Shown here piece by piece: positions 54,225 through 64,000 of a stretch of 64,000 nt of DNA. Each line of letters starts with the position of its first letter. The stretch's first letter is position 1. The stretch covers positions 337,880,750 through 337,944,749 of the forward strand of contig NC_069659.1 in NCBI RefSeq assembly GCF_027244095.1, read 5' to 3'. A program made the translations under genes and the position numbers. This stretch comes from Hemicordylus capensis. Taxonomy: Eukaryota; Chordata; Lepidosauria; Squamata; Cordylidae. The notes below the pieces were generated by a model. The model was not told where the DNA came from, did no database searches, and saw only the letters and a program-made list of their open reading frames with translations.

Positions 54225-54312
54225 GCTCTCTGGAGATTCAAGCAGGAGTCTCTCCCAGGTCTACCTGGAACTGCACCGTCTGCATGCAAAGTAGATGCTC
54301 TTCCACTGAGGT
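54225..54312 (-). mobile_element. tRNA-type SINE scrap (S14)
   Basis: gcagctctctggagattcaa, then gtctgcatgcaaagtagatg and cttccactgag: the body and head of the mosaic SINE, reversed. Confidence 0.5.
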
Positions 54313-55630
54313 GTTCCTGAACCAAGTTGACACCAGGCCCTATTGGGAGGGAATGTGCAGCCTGATCCTGTGCTTGTCCACTCAGAAGCAAGTCCCACAG
54401 TGTTCCATCAAGCTTCTTCTCAAGCCAGTGCACACAGGGCTACAACTAGCTCAAGTCCCATTGTTTTCAGGAGATCTCAATCATGTTCCCTTTTTGCTAG
54501 ATCATGCCCTGCATTTCTCCCGCAACAAGCTGTGAAAATTAACTGTGGAAATTTAGCCTTTATCTGCAGGACAGAGTTAAAGCAAAGGGAGGATTTTCTC
54601 AAGATACAATATCGCTCAACATAGAAGTCATAAGGTGCAACAGAGTTTTGGTTTGGGGGCCAGAAAAGCCAGATTAAGATCACTAGGCAAGAGCCACTTC
54701 CTGCACAACACAAATGCATCAGTGTTTCCAACTGGGTTTGCCACAGTACCCACCCAAGTGGAAACTGCATGGCATCGCTTCTAAGAACGGACAGTGGGGC
54801 TGTTTGCTATGGATAGCGCCGTGCAGAGGAGTGACGGAGGAGCAGGTAAGACCTGGCTCCCAAGGTTTAAAGCACTCTGTCCCCACCCTCCACTCCACCA
54901 AAACCTTTTGGATGGAGAAACTCAAATTGTTTTGGTGCCTCGAATTAGAGGCGTCAAAACTTGGAATGTGTGGACCAGCTTGAGCCAGTTCACCATCAGA
55001 CTAAACAGGCTCAAGGCCTTGTCCTTGAGCTGGACCGGGCCTGGCTCAACTTTGAGCCGAACCCCGAGCCTAACATACCTCTCAAGATTGTTGTGAGGGT
55101 AAAAAAGCAGGGGCATAATCCAGCCAACATTCAGGACTTCCAAACCTCATTGATTCCAAAAGGGAGGGATTTTAAGTCAATGCTTAATTACCCCCTTGAA
55201 CTCAATGAGATTTTAATGGGCCCAACATTGGCCAGTTCACGCCCCAACTCTGAATGAGAACCGTACTCTTTTCCTATTCCAATTTATCCAAAGAATCCCA
55301 CTGTCTTGACCAGGATGCAAGAGCTCCAAGCTTGAGTAAGCTAGATGGGTCAAGAGTACTGACTGGAAGGGGGCAAGGGAGGGGTGCCTTCTCGGTCTCT
55401 GCAATGGCTCATTGTGCTGCTACTGAACCCTTGGACAATCCCTCCACAAATGGAGGGGTTGTCAAAGGGACTGTACATGCAGGGGACTGGATGCAAGTGG
55501 TGCACTTGGAGAGAGCGTTTATTTGTGTGTTCTATCATTACTTAAAGGTCATCCGAATTTCCCACTTGGCAAATGCAAAGAAACCAAACAAACAAAACTT
55601 ATCTTCAAAAACCAAAAATAATATTTTATT

Positions 55631-55633
<3 letters not shown>

Positions 55634-55662
<29 letters not shown>
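55634..55662. repeat. (TA)n microsatellite
   Basis: About 14 TA units. Confidence 0.95.
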
Positions 55663-55665
<3 letters not shown>

Positions 55666-56499
55666 CCTATCATTTCTTCTTCCTCCATCAAATCAAAACC
55701 CACATTAACAATGCTATGGATGTTCATATTGGACCTTTCGGATACTGAGAGATGGAGGAGCACCCAATGTTCAAAGGAAGCCTATTTCCGCTTGTAGATC
55801 TGGTTGGCGAGCATCTCTCTCATTTCCCCTGCTGTTCAGTCTACATGTAATCATCAGTAGATTCTTCTTCCTTTGGGTTACTTGTTGAAGCTTTTGCGGA
55901 CCTGCAATTCATGGAGAGAAAAAGAAACTTGCTTCAAATAAATGCCGCCTCTGGCTTCTCCCCATCCCAGCTCTTTTCCTTACCCCATCCACAACCTCGC
56001 ATCTCTGCCCCTTATTGCTTTCCCATATATGCATGTATACATACCCAGATTTATATTCCTCACTAGGATTGGGATATGCCACCAACTCCTTGGATTTTAT
56101 CCTCCACAGAATTGGCAATGTTTGCACTCTTCTCCACTGAAGCTCTGTGGGAACTTGCACCTTCCTCTCTCGTTCTCTCTGTCCTTTCATTCCTATCCAT
56201 CTTTTCTTTTTATTGCTCCCTCTTTCTCAGGGGATTTCAAGCAGTCACAAACACCTTGCTTTACAGACCATCCAGAGACAGCTCAAGTTAGCTGTGGCCA
56301 CTGGCAAACACAGAATTATGACTTTTAGCAAGTATGAATCAGGAGTGTAGGGACCATGGAGAGGCAGCGGGGCGGGGGGGGCAACAGTCCTCCAGCTGCC
56401 AAGATCTGGGGTGTGTGCGCGCAAAGGCACCCCCTCTGGCACCCATTCAGCAAAGCAAGCGTTCGCCAGTTGGGAGCACGAGGCATGCCCCTCTTATTT

Positions 56500-56730
56500 A
56501 TATTTAACATATTTTTATACCGCCCAAAACTTACATCTCTGGGCGGTTTACAACAAGATAAAAGCAAAAGTAAAACATTAAAAACAAAAACAAAACAAGA
56601 AATTTAAAAACAGAACCATTTAAATTTTTAAAGCAATATTCTAAAAACAACATTAAAACAACCAGAACAATCGCAGTTAAAAGCCTGGGTGAACAGAAGC
56701 ATCTTTAGAGACTTTTAAAAAGTTGTCAGA
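56500..56730 (-). mobile_element. L2-like LINE 3' end, reversed
   Basis: atatttttataccgcccaaa, catctctgggcggtttacaa, an A-rich run, then agcctgggtgaacagaagca. Parallels 25265-25480. Confidence 0.65.
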
Positions 56731-56924
56731 GATGGGGAGGCCAGGGAGGGAGGGGAGGAGGTCCAAACCGACCTTCTCCCTGGCCCTGGCCCCGCCCCCT
56801 GCATCTTATGTCAGATGCAAGGTGGTGGGGCCAGTGCCGAGGGCTGGCAGAGCTCCCTTTCCCCAGTCAGCAGTTCATGGAACTCCTTTCCCTGCCTCCT
56901 CGAGAAGGAGCACCCAGGCAGCAA

Positions 56925-57057
56925 CAGTGTTCACTCCAACAGGGATTCCCAGGTGTTGACTACAACTCCCAGAATCCCCAGCAGAAATGGCTTTGGTTTG
57001 GGGATGATGGGAGTTGTAGTGAACAACACCTGGGAATCCTTGTAAGAGGGAACACTG
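56925..57057. mobile_element. Palindromic hAT-type MITE P15, CAGTGTT subtype
   Basis: Ends cagtgttcactccaacaggg and its inverse gtaagagggaacactg, enclosing aggtgttgactacaactccc arms. Its ends differ from the other P elements, so it is another subfamily. Confidence 0.7.
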
Positions 57058-57185
57058 ATCAGCGATTCCATGGGCCTCGGGACTGGCCCTGCTCCTTGCA
57101 TCGGATATCAGCCGCAGGGTGTGTGGCTTGGGGGGCACAATTGTAAAGCTGAGGGCAGGGGAGCCACCAGAAGACTCCATCTTCC

Positions 57186-57402
57186 AGCCGCGGCCAAGCC
57201 TCTCTATGCCTCAGGTATGAATGGTCCCCACAATGCAGAATACACTGACTGCATGTGGCCCACGCAATTCCATTTCATCTACCAACCCATTCTCCTCTAT
57301 GAAGGCAAGATCTTCTATGTATGCCTGCAGATTTCCCAGTGCATTGAGCAAGGAAAGGCAGAAGCCCGAAGCATGAAGAGACTTGCTTTAGAGCCGTCAT
57401 AG
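57186..57402 (+). CDS. Possible terminal exon, unrecognised
   Basis: A good acceptor-like tract (aagcctctctatgcctcag, ending at 57215) is followed by a frame that includes MNGPHNAEYTDCMWPTQF, then FIYQPILLYEGKIFYVCLQI, and ends RLALEPS with TAG at 57400-57402. The opposite strand is open too, over about 200 bases (SLLNALGNLQAYIEDLAF and on), so coding strand is not settled. Composition is protein-like, but I know no family, and there is no polyadenylation signal close behind. It may be a chance frame or a gene relic. Confidence 0.15.
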
Positions 57403-57411
57403 GTCGTATTT

Positions 57412-57604
57412 CTTACTTAGCTTCATTCAACTCCACACTTCTTCCAAGGGATTCAAGGTGGCATACAGGGTGCCCCCCTCAAGTCTATCCTCACAACCAC
57501 CCTGTAAAGCAGGCGAGGTCCAATGAGAGGGATTGGCCCAAAGCCACCCAGTGGGTTTCATGGCAAATGGGGATTTCAAGTCCTAATCTGACACTCCGAA
57601 GTCC
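57412..57604 (-). mobile_element. CORE-SINE/MIR-like SINE M7
   Basis: Reversed: ctatcctcacaaccaccctg, ttggcccaaagccacccagt, gcaaatggggatttcaagtc. Confidence 0.65.
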
Positions 57605-57738
57605 GGGGTGCACAACTCCAGCCCTCCGGCTGATTTTCAACTACAAATCCCATCATTCCTAGCCACAGTGGCCAATAGTCAGGGATGACGGGAGTTGTAG
57701 TTCAATATCTGTGGCGGGGCTGAAATTGTGTAGCCCTG
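57605..57738. mobile_element. Palindromic hAT-type MITE P16
   Basis: gggtgcacaactccagccct and gctgaaattgtgtagccctg at the ends, tacaaatcccatcattccta inside. Flanks agree at about 5 of 8 positions. Confidence 0.7.
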
Positions 57739-58157
57739 CTCGAAGCACTACGCCACCTTTTTTGCAAGATACCTCAAGCTCACTGGTTAGCCAATGCAAC
57801 CGCAAGCACTTCAGAATCTAAATCTTTCTTTATCTAATTGTGGAACTAAGCCAGAAAAGAAGCAGCTGAACTCCTCTCCCCTCTAACCCAACTTGTTATG
57901 ACTCAACTGCACCCCAGGAGAGAAGGGGTGGGGGAAGTTGACTACTCTCCTCTTTCTTTCCCACAACATATGAATCAGCAGGTTGGGCTAATACCAGGAA
58001 GAAAACAAGCACTGGATTGCAATAAAAAAGCAGGAAGAGCTCTTTTCTGGCAACAGTCACTTAATGTTAGCTGGTGGTGCAAAGCACTCTGGGACTCTAC
58101 TTGCTCACACTCTCTCTCCCCACTCCTGACCCTTCAAAGCCAGTCTGCAGTCTGGGG
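57739..58157. other. Unassigned sequence
   Basis: No gene or repeat recognised. Confidence 0.4.
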
Positions 58158-58625
58158 CAGGAGTGGCTAGGCTGAGGCTCTCCACAGATTGCTGGACTAC
58201 AAATCCCAACATCCCCAGCTGCAATATAGGAGAGGAGAGCTGGACTAGGAGAAGAGAGCTGGTCTTGTGGTAGCAAGCATGACTTGTCCCCTTAGCTAAG
58301 CAGGGTCCGCCCTGGTTGCACATGAAAGGGAGACTAGAAGTGTGAGCACTGTAAGATATTCCCCTCGGGGGATGGAGCTGCTCTGGGAAGAGCTGAAGGT
58401 TTCAAGTTCCCTCCCTGGCTTCTCCAAGATAGGGCTGAGAGAGATTCCTGCCTGCCTGCAACCTGGGAGAAGCTGCCGCCAGTCTGTGAAGACAATACTG
58501 AGCTAGATAGACCAATGGTCTGACTCAGTATATGGCAGCTTCCTATGTTCCTAATATATTGCCCCCGGGGATTATGGGAGCTGTAGTCCAACTATAGCTG
58601 GAGAGACTCAGGTCAGCCACTCCTG
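58158..58625. mobile_element. Palindromic hAT-type MITE P17, split by a SINE
   Basis: Left arm 58158-58240 (caggagtggctaggctgagg), right arm 58561-58625 (ctcaggtcagccactcctg). The two arms are partners of one foldback interrupted by SINE S11. Confidence 0.8.
58241..58560 (+). mobile_element. 5S-tRNA mosaic SINE S11
   Basis: Leader ctggtcttgtggtagcaagc, 5S-like ttagctaagcagggtccgcc, degraded tRNA part, tail gaccaatggtctgactcagt and ttcctatgttcct. It lies within MITE P17 and so was inserted after it. Confidence 0.85.
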
Positions 58626-58729
58626 CCCTGAAGCACCTTTAAATCCTTAAGTAAGAGCCATTGGAACCTGTAGGAAAGCAACACAAAGCAGAGGAAAAGG
58701 AACACCTCAATAAGAAGACATCCTCACAT
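58626..58729. other. Unassigned sequence
   Basis: Nothing recognised. Confidence 0.35.
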
Positions 58730-59830
58730 TCTTCACCTGCTTCAGCTAATCAACCAATTTCCAAAATCCTGTTGCCTTTAAAGTCTCAGAAGGCAACATT
58801 CTTGGCTAGTCAGCATTCTTCAGAATCCTGAGACTGGCATAAAACATCTGAACTGAATTGTTAACCCATCATGATGCAACACATCCACAGAACCGGTGTT
58901 TTGTTAATGTTTTCTTCCTTGCATGGTTCAAGATGAAGTCTCCAATTTGCATTCTTCACAACTCTTGTGGAGCAACATAGTTACAATTTGAACAAATACT
59001 ATAAGTGCCATAAGTTTGTAGCCTATCAAGGCAAGGAGTTCATTCACATTCTGTTTTGGACTGACCTTATTGGTAGTGTTTGTACCTTCTCAAAATCAAC
59101 ACTGGGCCTTTACTGCAGGATTACAACTGCTACCTAAAGCATGAACAGCTATGATCATAAAGTGTGCACAATCTAAAGGATCTAGATAATTATTATTCTT
59201 GATCATGCTTCTGACATCGACATGTGAAGAAGTCCTATCCCTACAAAATCCATGTGGTCTTCTATAAACGCCTTGAAGTTGTCAATGAAATTGTACAAGA
59301 GCCGAAAAGCGGAAAATACCAGTAACTGCAGTCAAATCTTTAGGAATGGCTGGTACAATTCCTGTATCTTTTGAAATTGTACATCTAGAAAAGAAACAAG
59401 GGGTCATACCAATGCATTCTCCCAACTCTCCAGGATAGTGCTTGGACATTCACAAGCACCACCTGACTAGGGTCAAGCATAAAAATGCTCCTCTCCTCCA
59501 TAGAAGATCCATGCTGACAGAGGAATGGATGGTAGAAAAACAAACATCCCAAGAAGGAATGTACAATCGTCACCATCAAAATGTATGTAATGCCAAGGTG
59601 ACCCAGGCCACCAGCAAGGAAGTCATTCAAGCTGAAAGCTGACACATATTTCACCATATTGTGACTGGTAATAGTCTCCCAGTATTTCTTGGAGGAAGCA
59701 GGAAGTTGAGGATTCAATGGACTAGTCTATGATTATTTCCAGAAAAACTTGCTGGGGAATCATTCCAGTTCAGAAATCACACTCAACTTGTTAGCAGAAG
59801 TAGCCATCCCCGGTTTGCTACCAGCAAGGC
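58730..59830 (-). pseudogene. Possible decayed gene copy, unrecognised
   Basis: Across 1.1 kb the minus strand gives protein-like pieces in different frames, among them LPASSKKYWETITSHNMVKY then FLAGGLGHLGITYILMVTIV (59385-59717) and NELLALIGYKLMALIVFVQI (about 59000). Stops and frame changes are common. Alternating hydrophobic segments hint at a membrane protein. I do not recognise the source, and chance frames cannot be excluded. Confidence 0.15.
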
Positions 59831-60302
59831 CATGGTTAACCCTTTACTTTCTACGTGGAAATACATGCAAAGTCATGGTTAACCCTTTACTTTCTAAGTG
59901 GAAATGATCTCCTCCTCTCGCTATTCCATTGTATGCACCACTCACAGGTTTCAGCCAACACATATTTTTGTTTCCAAATGCACAGGTAAACCACGAAGTA
60001 GAGTCACTTGTCTCTTCATTTTCCACCCGCTCAGCACTCTAGTTCCTACAGTGCAGGAGTCTATGGACAGAGAGCTGCAGCCATAACTGTGGTTTGTCTC
60101 CAGACATTTGGGGATGAGCTGATGCCCTGCCAGCCCCTGAGGTGCAGCTCCAGACACAGTCACCCTGCGGAAAGGACTCACTGGGACTGGTCTTATCATC
60201 CCTTACACAGGCTGCTCAGAGCCTGACCTTCTTTCGTTCTTTTTGCCCAGCCTTATGACGGGAAAGAAAAAAGAGCGGAAGCTGTTCCCACCGGCTGGGC
60301 TA
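59831..60302. other. Unassigned sequence
   Basis: A local duplication, catggttaaccctttacttt(c) at 59832 and 59873, is the only structure seen. Confidence 0.45.
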
Positions 60303-60435
60303 AGGGTGGGAGAACTTGGCCTGCCAGCTGTTGGAACTACAACTCCCATCATCCCCAGCCACAATAAATTGTGGCTAGGGAAGTGATGGCTGATGTATTT
60401 CAACAGCTGGAAGGCCAAATTTGCCCACCCCCGGG
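60303..60435. mobile_element. Palindromic hAT-type MITE P18
   Basis: gggtgggagaacttggcctg and ggccaaatttgcccaccccc at the ends, with acaataaattgtggctaggg at the centre. Confidence 0.75.
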
Positions 60436-60474
60436 CTAGGCAATGAATGTCCCTGCAAGTCCTTTGTCCAAAGA

Positions 60475-60720
60475 CTTCATGGAGAACATGTCTATCCATG
60501 GTTACTTGTCTCCAGGGCTATAGGCCACCTCCAGCCTCAGAGGCACAGATGCCTCTCAATACCCATTGCAGGGGAGCCACCACAGGAGAGAGGGCATGCC
60601 CCCTCAGCTCAGGCCTGTGGGCTTCCCAGAGGCATCTGGTGAGGGCCACTGTGTGAAACAGGATGCTGGACTAGATCGGCTGTGGGCCTGATCCAGCAGG
60701 GCTGCTCTTCTGTTCTTAAA
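60475..60720 (+). mobile_element. CR1 LINE 3' end
   Basis: ataggccacctccagcctca, gccactgtgtgaaacaggat, gggcctgatccagcagggct, then the ttctgttctta ending. Confidence 0.8.
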
Positions 60721-61630
60721 AGAACCTGCCTCCTAGTGCATGGTGTGGGGAACACCCAAGTCTAGACACTGGAGGGTGACAAGTAGGGATAGCATGGTTT
60801 CTCATCTCAAGTACCACCGCAAAATTCCTTGACAACAGATTGGTCATTTGAGTCATAGGGACTTCTCACTCTTTGTTTCTTCTTCACTGCTTTGCTTCAG
60901 ACCTTTGTTTCTGCCTGTCCTGCTCACTCTCCAGTTCTTCCTTTTCTAGTTGCCAGGATTCCTATCGGGACCTGTCTGATGGCCTGCCTTCCTGCCTGTA
61001 GTGTTTCTGCATCCAAACACTCCTTTTCTCTGCCATGGTTCAGAAGCCATTCCAGATCTGATCCCGACAAGACAGAACTACTTCTCTGGCTGAGACCTGG
61101 CAAATGCCACTCAGAAGCCGGGCAGTGGTGGGGTTGAAAGTTTTCTGCAGAAAACTTTCCAGAATGGAAACTTTTCCTATACTTTATCTTTCCAAAGAAA
61201 ATATTCCATTTCTAAGTGGGGTGCAAAATGGGGTGCTATACACACAAGCAGGTGTGAACGTTTTCACACGTGTATGAACTATGCCCAAATTGACTTCAAC
61301 AGCTTACTTGAGGTCTCTACAGATCCGCTTCAAGGAGCAAGTTGCTATGGACTCAGAAATGGAGGAAGTGCTTGGGATTTGTGTGCGCATTTCTACTCTT
61401 TTTCACATCCTGCAAGAAACTCCCCTTGAACAACTTCCTTCACATCTCTCTTAAAAGCTCAGCAGATCTTGATAGTATTATCCATAGAACTGGGGTTGAT
61501 CAAGACCAGAATAAGGCCAAATTCACTGGGGAGGAGGAAAGAGTTTCAATGGATCAGGCTGAAAAATGACCCAATTTTACCCCTTGTATCCTACAAAATC
61601 CTTCATAACCAATACAAAGGAGGTCTGGTG
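60721..61630. other. Unassigned sequence
   Basis: No gene or repeat recognised. Confidence 0.4.
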
Positions 61631-61753
61631 CAGGAGTAGGCAAGCCAGGCTCTCTAGCTGTTTTTTGAACTACAACTCCCATCACCCCATCCACAATTTA
61701 TTGTGGCTGGGGATGATGGGAATTGTAGTCCAGCAACAGCTTGCCTACTCTTG
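61631..61753. mobile_element. Palindromic hAT-type MITE P19
   Basis: Ends caggagtaggcaagccaggc and cagcttgcctactcttg. Flanks gtctggtg and gtctagtg match at 7 of 8 positions. Confidence 0.88.
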
Positions 61754-62285
61754 GTCTAGTGGTTCTCTGCTCTCCAAAATTCCCACCAGATATCTTGGGA
61801 AATTCCCCACTGTGTGCCGTTTTTAGACTGAAAACAATACCCTGTGTCTCAATGCCGGCTATTTTTCACGGCTATTTTCAGCCTACCAGAGGACTGCTGC
61901 AATCAGTCATTCTGCTTTGTGTAGGAGTTAGCACTCTTGTGATAACCAGAGCTGTATTTAGGGTATGTGGTCTTGTCGTACGGCCTGACCTGAGATACGG
62001 CTCCAAAACATTCTAAGAAAGGCAACTACAGCAGAAACCACAGCCATGACTGATTTTTTTCATCCACTTGTTTGTGTCATTTTGTAACTTTACAGCCAAA
62101 CATTGTTCATTACTAAAATACATAAAAGAGTCCCAACAGCCATGTCCCAACCCTCAATTTTGCCCTCCTTTCTTTTCTCTCTCTTTACTGTAGAAGTTAT
62201 TCACACTACAATCCCTTTTATTGGATGCCAAATGCTCCTTTCCTAACAATTCCTCGTATTTAACAGCTTGTTAACCAGGGATATT

Positions 62286-62287
<2 letters not shown>
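61754..62287. other. Unassigned sequence
   Basis: No gene or repeat recognised. Confidence 0.4.

Positions 62288-62317
<30 letters not shown>
62288..62317. repeat. (GA)n microsatellite
   Basis: About 14 GA units. Confidence 0.95.
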
Positions 62318-62319
<2 letters not shown>

Positions 62320-62347
62320 TTTTTAAACATAACTTTATATCATGAAT

Positions 62348-62484
62348 CAGGGGTGGCCAACCTAAAGCTCTCCAGCATTTCTTAGACTAAAACTCCCATA
62401 TCACCCCCTGCCACGATTTATTGTGAGGGGTGATGGGAGTTGTAGTCCAACAGCCACCTGAGAACCTCCGGTTGACCACCCCTG
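62348..62484. mobile_element. Palindromic hAT-type MITE P20
   Basis: Ends caggggtggccaacctaaag and ccggttgaccacccctg. Flanks tcatgaat and ccataaat match at 6 of 8 positions. Confidence 0.8.
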
Positions 62485-62587
62485 CCATAAATATAACTGC
62501 AGGTAAAACGTTATAGATTCACACTGGGTTTAAAATAATACTAACTATAGTCTGCATCAAGGTAACTCAAACCCCATGCTCAGACTA

Positions 62588-62785
62588 AGGTCCCAATCCT
62601 ACGCATACTTACCTAAAAGTAAGCCTCCATTACCAGGTAAATCAAAGGGACTTACTTCTGAGTAAAACACACACAGGCTTCAATTGTAGAGACACAATGC
62701 TGTGTGCACTTACTTGGAAGTAAAACCTATTCAGCTCAGTAGCACTTTATTCCTGGAAATGCATGCATAGGATTGGGCTGCACAG
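62588..62785. repeat. Foldback repeat with caatcctacgcat ends
   Basis: ggtcccaatcctacgcatac at the left and gcatgcataggattgggctg at the right form inverted ends; inside, acttacttctgagtaaa and acttacttggaagtaaa are a direct pair. Wording typical of old amniote repeats. Confidence 0.6.
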
Positions 62786-62949
62786 CATGCAAATTAAGCA
62801 TATTTGTCTCATTTGCATTGTTCAGTCTGCTTTAAAGCTCAAGCAAATTTGTCATGCACGAAGAACACGGAGACTGGGCATAGGGAAGCTAGTGGGTCAG
62901 CTGTCAGAGAAAGGTAGCCCAGTAGGATACTTGGAAGAGTATCCTAATT

Positions 62950-63242
62950 AGGTGAGATCTGGTCTTGGGGTAGCAAGCATGACTTTTCCGCTTAGCTAAG
63001 CAGGGTCCACCCTGGTTGCATTTGAATGGGAGACCACATATGAGCACTGTAAGATATTCCCCTCAGGGGAAGCTCTGGGAAGAGCAGAAGGTTTCAAGTT
63101 CCCTCCCTGGCATCTCCAAGTTTGGGCTGAGAGAGATTCCTGCCTGAAACTTTGGAGAAGCCACTGCCAGTCTGTGTAGACAATACCAAGCTAGATAGAC
63201 CAATGGTCTGGCTCAGTATATGGCAGCTTCCTATGGTCCTGA
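62950..63242 (+). mobile_element. 5S-tRNA mosaic SINE S12
   Basis: ctggtcttggggtagcaagc, cttagctaagcagggtccac, gaatgggagaccacatatga, body gccactgccagtctgtgtag, tail accaatggtctggctcagta. Confidence 0.85.
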
Positions 63243-64000
63243 AAACAGCCAGACCATGTTGCTGCACTGCTCCGCCGCCCCCCCCCACCTACCCCCGCTT
63301 TCTTTGGTTTCCAAGCATGACTCATCATCCTGTCTAGAGACCAACTTTAAGTGCTGTCTGGGCATGTGCAGTTCTTTCCCTTCCCAACACTGCACAACCC
63401 AGTGGATTATTTCCTGAAGCAAAACAGAATTTGCATGACTGCACCCATGCACCCCCACAAACTTCCCAGCAAATTATATACCAAGAAGAAACAAAAAAGT
63501 GCATGGTGAGGCGAAATTGGGATGTAGCTGCTTCCAAAAGACTGTGCTTGCAGTCAGGCTTACTGTCTGCTAACAGAAGTGAGCTGGCAAAATTAGCAAC
63601 TGCAGCAAGGTAAGTGGAAGAAAATAATCCTTTTAGAAAGGACAAAACCAAGAGGAGAAAGAAGGAAAGGGGCAAACTGATGGCACAGAACAAGGGGGGC
63701 CAAGCCAGGGCACTGCAGCTGTTGTTGGGACTACAATTCCCATGATGCCCAGCCACTATTTACTTGCCAAATTCCATGCTCATATGATGTCCAAGGAGAA
63801 TGTAAAAGCCCTGAAGTCCAAGACTATTAGTCATCCACTGTGAAGCATGATAGTTAGAAAGGGGCTTGAGAGATGTTCACAATGTAGTCCAGAGTATTAT
63901 ACCATATTCTGCGGGGAAGGGCAGAGAAAGATCAGTGTCTAACAACCCTGCAATGTAGGCCAGTGTTATTTCTCCAGTTTCCAAAGGTTGTTTCTTCCCC
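63243..64000. other. Unassigned sequence with a MITE half
   Basis: 63699-63757 is the left arm of a palindromic MITE (gggactacaattcccatgat). The rest shows no exon or repeat I can name. Confidence 0.4.

Larger units (their letters stand above)
53331..56499. other. Probable TNFSF10 intron 1 or upstream DNA
   Basis: Holds a reversed SINE scrap (54225-54312), the unnamed repeat at 53930-54020, and a (TA)n run. I searched for a hydrophobic anchor exon like the human CVAVTYVYFTNELKQ on the minus strand and did not find one. Confidence 0.4.

Noticed and set aside
63334-63756. 140-codon minus-strand frame with a hydrophobic segment
   Set aside because: It overlaps a MITE arm and shows no TRAIL anchor features or other family motif.
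1-64000. CRISPR array, bacterial operon, or defence-type system
   Set aside because: The sequence is plainly vertebrate with introns and SINEs; no regularly spaced repeats of the CRISPR type exist, and the only regular array (23731-24001) has no spacers.

Overview
The window is vertebrate nuclear DNA, almost certainly from a squamate reptile. Two host genes are recognisable, both on the minus strand: GHSR (ghrelin receptor; coding exons at 20310-21075 and 4413-4720) and TNFSF10 (TRAIL; exons 2-5 at 52654-52833, 49131-49176, 47678-47779 and 45012-45466). In amniotes these genes are neighbours (FNDC3B-GHSR-TNFSF10), so the order fits a conserved block. The reptile call also rests on the repeats: Sauria-type tRNA SINEs with an RTE/Bov-B-like tail, 5S-rRNA/tRNA mosaic SINEs with a CR1-like tail, CR1 and L2 LINE ends, an R4-clade LINE and many hAT-type MITEs.

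Layout. 1-4412: repeats downstream of GHSR. 4413-21075: GHSR, two coding exons split by a 15.6 kb intron filled with repeats, including an old Ty3/Gypsy LTR fossil (about 11880-15995) that itself holds a later hAT insertion. 21076-24690: 5' flank of GHSR, with a 74-bp tandem repeat and a CpG island. 24700-45000: intergenic, with the long R4-clade LINE (28889-32150), a near-identical internal fragment of it at 37185-37627, and a nested hAT-in-hAT-in-SINE stack (33698-35000). 45012-52833: TNFSF10 exons 5 to 2. 52834-64000: TNFSF10 intron 1 or upstream DNA; exon 1, which would encode the membrane anchor, was not found.

The two genes encode unrelated products, a Gq-coupled hormone receptor and a death-receptor ligand, and nothing suggests that they act together. 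The most informative material is the repeat biology. A hAT-like family with TAGGG(A/G)TGTGCA termini has clear 8-bp target duplications and a nested member that seems to carry a CR1 fragment. A palindromic MITE swarm has many near-perfect 8-bp duplications. A three-part SINE (5S + tRNA + CR1-like tail) is abundant. A MITE sits where a retained-intron (GHSR1b-like) reading frame would run through it. I found no wholly new cellular system. Three short unexplained open frames (35458-35622, 57186-57402, 55840-55908) and a possible decayed retrocopy (58730-59830) deserve checking. Boundaries of repeats are read by eye and are approximate unless target duplications are stated.
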